Assembly: GCF_020297485.1 (NCBI RefSeq) | Contig: NZ_JAIWZC010000001.1 | Span: forward strand, 4,092,001 to 4,156,000 | DNA: 64,000 nucleotides | Direction of reading: 5' to 3' | Source of the DNA: Enterocloster clostridioformis | Lineage (GTDB): Bacteria > Bacillota > Clostridia > Lachnospirales > Lachnospiraceae | Part shown: piece by piece, positions 60,057-64,000 of the stretch | How positions within the stretch are numbered: position 1 is the first letter of the stretch | Layout of the letters: every line of letters starts with the position of its first letter | Made by a program: the position numbers and the translations under genes | The notes under the pieces: model-generated | The model's input: the letters and a program-made list of their open reading frames with translations, nothing else | What the model was told of the DNA's origin: nothing | Database searches by the model: none

Positions 60057-61180
60057 TCCGGTATTTGGAGAAGAGTGAGTTTGGGGCGTGCAGGCCCCTT
60101 TGGCAGGAAGCGTTCCCGGAGGATTCCCGGGAATTTGCAGACTATTATTTTGATAAAAAGCTATGTCAGAGCGCCGTATTGGTGAAGGAGGACGACACGG
60201 GACGTATCGTAACCATGGCCCACATGAACCCATACAGGGTTAATGTGGGAAAGAAGATGTGGAAGCTGGATTATATCGTTGGCGTGGCTACGGCTGCCGA
60301 CAGCCGACACCGCGGACATATGAGGGATGTGCTCATGAGGATGCTGGGAGACATGCACCAGGACAGAAAGCCCTTCTGCTACCTTATGCCGGCCTCGCCG
60401 GATATTTACAGGCCCTTTGGGTTCCGGTATATATTTGACCAGCCGCGGTACAGGCTGGGACCTGAGGCAAAGGAGCGCCTTCACAGGAGGGAGCTTCGGC
60501 TGGACGGAAATCTCTGTTCCCCGCTGGCCGGCTGGATAAATCATTGGCTTTCCTCCAGATTCCAGGTATATGCACTGCGCGACCGGGATTATATGGAGAT
60601 GCTCCAGTCTGAGCTGGACAGCGAGGCGGGAAGCGTATATGGATGGTACGACGGTACAGGGGCCCTGCAGGCGTTCCAGTCCTTTTGGGGGCGTGAGAAG
60701 CGGGAGCAGAGGTTCCTGTACGCGGGCAGGGACGAATGGCTGGAACCGGACAGCGGCCAATATCCGCCCAGACCGGCAATCATGGCCCGCATCACCGATG
60801 TGCGGTCCTTTATGGAAGCCATTGTCCTGGATGAAGGGTGTCCCTGCCCTGCCATGGATGTGATGGTCAATATCCATGACACGCTGATACCGGGCAACAG
60901 CGGTTTGTGGAGATGGAAAATCGACGGAAACGGCTCATCCCTTACAAAGAGAGGTTTGACCCTGTCGGAGGTTCATGCCGGGGAATGCGCGGAGGAGCCT
61001 GATTATCCGGGGACACTGGTTTCCACGGAGGTTTTGGATATTACCATAGAACAGCTGGCATCCTGGCTGTTTGGATACAGCGTCCTGGAGGAGCTGGCAG
61101 ATGGGCAACCGAATGTGGTGCCTTTTTGGTGCGCGTATGTGCAGGCCCTGGACGGCGTGTATCTGGATGAGGTTGTGTAA
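60053..61180 (+). CDS. GNAT-family N-acetyltransferase, Eis-like
   Basis: 375 aa. The N-terminal acetyltransferase part has LDYIVGVATAADSRHRGHMR, then DVLMRML, for acetyl-CoA binding and MPASPDIYRPFGFRYIFDQP. The C-terminal 200 residues form a second GNAT-like fold and a sterol-carrier-like tail, the Eis arrangement. A primary amine is acetylated in known members. It overlaps the DUF2156 gene, forming a two-gene unit. Confidence 0.83.
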   Translation: MIRYLEKSEFGACRPLWQEAFPEDSREFADYYFDKKLCQSAVLVKEDDTGRIVTMAHMNPYRVNVGKKMWKLDYIVGVATAADSRHRGHMRDVLMRMLGDMHQDRKPFCYLMPASPDIYRPFGFRYIFDQPRYRLGPEAKERLHRRELRLDGNLCSPLAGWINHWLSSRFQVYALRDRDYMEMLQSELDSEAGSVYGWYDGTGALQAFQSFWGREKREQRFLYAGRDEWLEPDSGQYPPRPAIMARITDVRSFMEAIVLDEGCPCPAMDVMVNIHDTLIPGNSGLWRWKIDGNGSSLTKRGLTLSEVHAGECAEEPDYPGTLVSTEVLDITIEQLASWLFGYSVLEELADGQPNVVPFWCAYVQALDGVYLDEVV

Positions 61181-61224
61181 ACGTGAACACGGTATGGATT
61201 GGCAGAATCAGGAGGGGTAATGGT

Positions 61225-61947
61225 ATGAACGAAAAATGGCGGCAGTTAAAGGAATGGATTGACGGCAGCGATAATATTGTGTTCTTTGGCGGAGCCGGAG
61301 TATCCACGGAAAGCGGGATTCCGGATTTCCGCAGTGTGGACGGGCTCTATAACCAGCAGTACAAATACCCGCCTGAGACCATCATAAGCCACAGCTTTTA
61401 TATGCGGTATCCGGAGGAATTTTACCGCTTTTATAAGGACAGGATGCTGTTTGCCGGGGCTCTCCCCAACGGGGCCCATAAGGCCCTGGCCCGGCTGGAG
61501 GAGAGAGGAAAGCTTAAGGCGGTCATCACCCAGAACATCGACGGCCTCCACCAGATGGCGGGAAGCAGGGAAGTGCTGGAGCTTCACGGCAGCGTACATA
61601 GGAATTACTGTACCAGGTGCGGACAGTTTTATGATTTGGATTACATTGTAAAAAGTGACGGAGTGCCCCATTGCAGCTGCGGCGGTGTGATTAAGCCGGA
61701 CGTGGTCCTGTACGAGGAAGGACTGGATAACAGGACCCTGCAGAAATCCGTGGATTATATCAGGAATGCAGACATACTCATCATAGGAGGGACATCCCTG
61801 GTGGTATACCCCGCGGCAGGGCTGATTGATTATTACAGAGGCAATAAACTGGTGCTCATCAATAAAGCAGCCACTTCCAGGGACTCCCAGGCGGATCTGG
61901 TCATCAGCGTTCCTATCGGGGAGGTCCTTGGGACTGTGGTTGATTAA
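61225..61947 (+). CDS. cobB: NAD-dependent protein deacylase, sirtuin
   Basis: Sir2-family deacylase, 240 aa. Motifs are FFGGAGVSTESGIPDFRS for NAD, TQNIDGLHQMAG and LHGSVHR with the catalytic histidine, and four zinc cysteines in YCTRCGQFYDL and HCSCGG. VVLYEEGLD and IIGGTSLVVYPAAGLIDYY follow. The start at 61225 has AGGAGGGGTAATGGT before it; an upstream start at 61183 lacks a site. Confidence 0.92.
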   Translation: MNEKWRQLKEWIDGSDNIVFFGGAGVSTESGIPDFRSVDGLYNQQYKYPPETIISHSFYMRYPEEFYRFYKDRMLFAGALPNGAHKALARLEERGKLKAVITQNIDGLHQMAGSREVLELHGSVHRNYCTRCGQFYDLDYIVKSDGVPHCSCGGVIKPDVVLYEEGLDNRTLQKSVDYIRNADILIIGGTSLVVYPAAGLIDYYRGNKLVLINKAATSRDSQADLVISVPIGEVLGTVVD

Positions 61948-61965
61948 GAAAGGAAGGAATCACAG

Positions 61966-62958
61966 ATGTATCAGGCAGCAGAGAACAGATATGACAGTAT
62001 GGAATATATGCGCAGCGGCAGAAGCGGCGTCCTGCTTCCAAGGATATCCCTGGGACTGTGGCAGAATTTTGGACTTGAAAAGAGCCTGGAGGAACAGGAG
62101 GCTGTTCTTTTCAGGGCCTTTGATATGGGTATCACCCATTTTGACCTGGCAAACAATTATGGATTTCCGGCAGTGGGCAGTGCAGAGGAAAATTTCGGAT
62201 CCGCTCTTCGGGATGGTCTGGGAAGGTACAGGGATGAGCTGTTTATCTCCACAAAGGCGGGATTTGATTTCTGGCCGGGACCGTACGGCAACTGGGGCTC
62301 CAGGAAGTACCTTATGGCCAGTCTGGATTCCAGCTTAAAGCGTATGGGACTGGAGTATGTGGATGTGTTTTACCATCACCGTCCTGACCCGGAGACGCCC
62401 CTGGAGGAGACCATGGGCGCCCTGTCGGACATCGTGCGCCAGGGAAAGGCCCTGTATGTGGGGATCTCCAATTATCAGGCAGAGGAAGCGGAGGCAGCCA
62501 TCCGCATACTGAGGGAAAACAAAACCCCCTGTCTTCTTCACCAGCCGCGGTATAATATGTTCGAGCGCTGGGCGGAGGACGGCCTTCTGGAGCTTCTGGA
62601 CCGTGAGGGCGTGGGCTGCATATGCTACAGCCCTCTGGCACAGGGCGCCCTGACAGGAAGATACCTGGATGGGATACCGGAAGGCTCCAGGGCATCAAAG
62701 AAAGGTTCCACGATAGGCGGAAGATACCTGACAGAGGACAAGCTGGTTAAAATCAGGGCTCTGGACAGGGTGGCCGGAGAGCGCGGACAGTCCCTGGCCC
62801 GGATGGCCCTGGCCTGGGTGCTTCGCAGGAAGGAAGTCACCAGCGTCCTCATAGGGGCCAGCAGCATTGCCCAGTTGGAGGATAATGTAAAGGCTCTTGA
62901 CAACCTGGCATTCAGCCGTGAGGAGCTGGCTGAGATAGAAGGCATACTGAAAGGGTGA
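61966..62958 (+). CDS. Aldo/keto reductase, YghZ-like
   Basis: 330 aa. The family tetrad can be seen: aspartate and tyrosine in THFDLANNYGFP, lysine in LFISTKAGFDFWPGPYGN, histidine in DVFYHHRPDPETPLEETMGA. The C-terminal NADPH block is GASSIAQLEDNVKALDN. Its closest style is the L-glyceraldehyde-3-phosphate reductase/Kv-beta group. It is 18 bp after the sirtuin gene, with GAAAGGAAGG before the ATG. Confidence 0.9.
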   Translation: MYQAAENRYDSMEYMRSGRSGVLLPRISLGLWQNFGLEKSLEEQEAVLFRAFDMGITHFDLANNYGFPAVGSAEENFGSALRDGLGRYRDELFISTKAGFDFWPGPYGNWGSRKYLMASLDSSLKRMGLEYVDVFYHHRPDPETPLEETMGALSDIVRQGKALYVGISNYQAEEAEAAIRILRENKTPCLLHQPRYNMFERWAEDGLLELLDREGVGCICYSPLAQGALTGRYLDGIPEGSRASKKGSTIGGRYLTEDKLVKIRALDRVAGERGQSLARMALAWVLRRKEVTSVLIGASSIAQLEDNVKALDNLAFSREELAEIEGILKG

Positions 62959-62999
62959 CAGGCAGCGGTCAGACCCATATACAGAAATGGAGATATGGC

Positions 63000-63203
63000 A
63001 TGAACGAAAGGTTAAATTATGAAGTTGGGGATATAGTAAAGCTTAAAAAGCCCCACCCCTGCGGCAGCAGCCAGTGGGAAATCCTCAGGGTGGGAGCTGA
63101 TTTCCGGCTCAAATGCATGGGATGCGGACATCAGATCATGATTGCCCGCAGGCTGGTGGAGAAAAATACCAGAGGACTTACCAAGGCAAAAGAGGACTCT
63201 TAG
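63000..63203 (+). CDS. DUF951 protein
   Basis: 67 aa, opening MNERLNYEVGDIVKLKKPHP, then CGSSQWEILRVGADFRLKC and MGCGHQIMIARR. The CGS, C and CGH cysteines suggest a small zinc ribbon. DUF951 genes typically stand near rpsF in Firmicutes, as here. The start follows GGAGATATGGC. Confidence 0.88.
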   Translation: MNERLNYEVGDIVKLKKPHPCGSSQWEILRVGADFRLKCMGCGHQIMIARRLVEKNTRGLTKAKEDS

Positions 63204-63266
63204 GCGGCTGCCCCGGAAGATACCGTGAAATCCGTCATGAAAATTGTAAGAAAACAAAAAAATATC

Positions 63267-63295
63267 TTGCATTTGTCCATGAAATTTGTTAAAAT
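63267..63295 (+). promoter_or_regulatory. Promoter of the rpsF-ssb operon
   Basis: TTGCAT, 17-bp spacer and TAAAAT. A leader of about 70 bases follows with a possible stem (CTCCTG with CAGGGG near 63325-63345), where an S6-binding leader could lie. The S6:S18 motif was not confirmed. Confidence 0.7.
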
Positions 63296-63371
63296 AATAC
63301 TCCGTGACATATTATATCCTTGCTCCTGTTACTGAAAGCAGGGGCCAGAGACCACAAGGAGGTAAAGCAAG

Positions 63372-63659
63372 ATGAACAAGTATGAATTAACCGTTGTTCT
63401 GAATGTGAAGCTGGAAGACGAGCAGCGTGCAGCAGCAATCGAAAAGGTAAAGGGTTACATCACCCGTTTCGGCGGCACTGTAACAAACGTAGATGAATGG
63501 GGCAAGAAGAGACTTGCTTACGAGATTCAGAAGATGCACGAAGCTTACTACTACTTCATACAGTTCGAGTCTGATTCTGTATGCCCGAATGAAGTAGAAG
63601 CTCACGTTCGTATTATGGAACCAGTAATCAGATACTTATGCGTTAAGGCAGAGGCATAA
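63372..63659 (+). CDS. rpsF: 30S ribosomal protein S6
   Basis: 95 aa, opening MNKYELTVVLNVKLEDEQRA, and containing FGGTVTNVDEWGKKRLAYEI, then QKMHEAYYYFIQFES, the S6 signature. S6 binds S18 and 16S rRNA on the small subunit platform. AAGGAGG precedes the start. It is followed by ssb and usually rpsR. Confidence 0.96.
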   Translation: MNKYELTVVLNVKLEDEQRAAAIEKVKGYITRFGGTVTNVDEWGKKRLAYEIQKMHEAYYYFIQFESDSVCPNEVEAHVRIMEPVIRYLCVKAEA

Positions 63660-63707
63660 GAGATACCCAGACCGCCTATGGCGGGAGAGAAAAGGAAGTG
63701 TGACCGT

Positions 63708-64000
63708 ATGAACAGAGTTATCTTAATGGGAAGATTGACAAGAGACCCGGAAGTCAGATATTCACAGGGAGAGCGTTCCATGGCTATAGCCAGGTACACC
63801 CTTGCGGTGGACAGAAGGGGCCGCAGGAACCAGGACAGTTCCGCGGAGCAGCAGACAGCCGATTTTATCAACTGTGTTGCATTTGACCGCGCCGCCGAGT
63901 TTGCCGAGAAGTATTTCCGTCAGGGAATGCGGGTGCTCGTGTCAGGCAGAATCCAGACAGGTAGCTATGTAAATAAAGAAGGTCAGAAAGTATACACCAC
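63708..64000 (+). CDS. ssb: Single-stranded DNA-binding protein, N-terminal part (runs off the window)
   Basis: 97 complete codons are seen. It opens MNRVILMGRLTRDPEVRYSQ, then has YTLAVDRRGRR and ADFINCVAFDRAAEFAEKYF, followed by RQGMRVLVSGRIQTGSY, the OB fold of SSB. It coats single-stranded DNA in replication and repair. AAAGGAAG precedes the ATG, and rpsF is 48 bp upstream. The C-terminus lies outside the window. Confidence 0.96.
   Translation, partial: MNRVILMGRLTRDPEVRYSQGERSMAIARYTLAVDRRGRRNQDSSAEQQTADFINCVAFDRAAEFAEKYFRQGMRVLVSGRIQTGSYVNKEGQKVYT

Noticed and set aside
1..64000. tRNA and rRNA genes, prophage, toxin-antitoxin or anti-phage islands other than CRISPR
   Set aside because: No such sequences were recognised by reading; a covariance-model scan could not be run.

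Overview
The window looks like a chromosomal segment from a spore-forming Lachnospiraceae, most like the Enterocloster (Clostridium clostridioforme/bolteae) group. That placement is inference. It rests on a SpoIIID gene, two SPOCS/LysM-type or lipoprotein spore-era genes, AGGAGG ribosome sites, moderate GC, a DUF951-rpsF-ssb ribosomal start at the right edge, and a large set of ABC, TRAP and GntR sugar-acid genes. No rRNA or tRNA genes were seen.

Layout. 1-3.2 kb (minus): oxidative pentose phosphate operon pgl-gnd-zwf, with zwf cut by the window edge. 3.5-5.0 kb (minus): an aldehyde dehydrogenase broken by a frameshift. 5.2-15.6 kb (plus): a complete type I-C CRISPR-Cas locus, cas3-cas5c-cas8c-cas7c-cas4-cas1-cas2, then a leader and an array of 35 intact 32-bp repeats plus a degenerate terminal repeat (35 spacers). 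15.7-17.5 kb (minus): FMN riboswitch, terminator, ribU-like ECF S-component and a creatininase-family amidohydrolase. 17.8-22.6 kb (plus): dgt, DUF2809 protein, pRiA4b ORF-3/SEC-C fusion, a 57-aa protein and a SorC regulator. 22.9-25.9 kb (plus): dhaL, dhaK, VOC-like protein and class II aldolase.

26.0-35.7 kb is a fructosamine (frl-like) locus: two SIS deglycase-like genes, a UTRA GntR regulator, a frlC-like epimerase shortened to 96 codons, a frlD-like kinase and an ABC sugar importer without an ATPase. A class C group II intron sits exactly behind the transport operon's terminator. A shared palindrome (AYATRACGTYATRT) lies in three of its promoter regions. 35.8-42.5 kb is a sugar-acid locus: FCD GntR regulator, zinc alcohol dehydrogenase, TRAP transporter and fructuronate-reductase-like enzyme, linked by a TWGTATACTAGT-like motif.

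42.6-49.9 kb is a second TRAP locus of unclear substrate: Asp/Glu-racemase-like protein, DctP/Q/M, FCD GntR, cupin, BKACE (DUF849) and a DUF1537 acid-sugar kinase. It is the best candidate for an undescribed pathway. 50-64 kb is mostly housekeeping: TPR-like protein, spoIIID, putP, TetR, ilvE, PrcB-like lipoprotein, cysE, TtcA-like PP-loop enzyme, SPOCS-LysM protein, DUF2156 protein, GNAT, sirtuin, aldo/keto reductase, DUF951, rpsF and ssb (cut by the edge).
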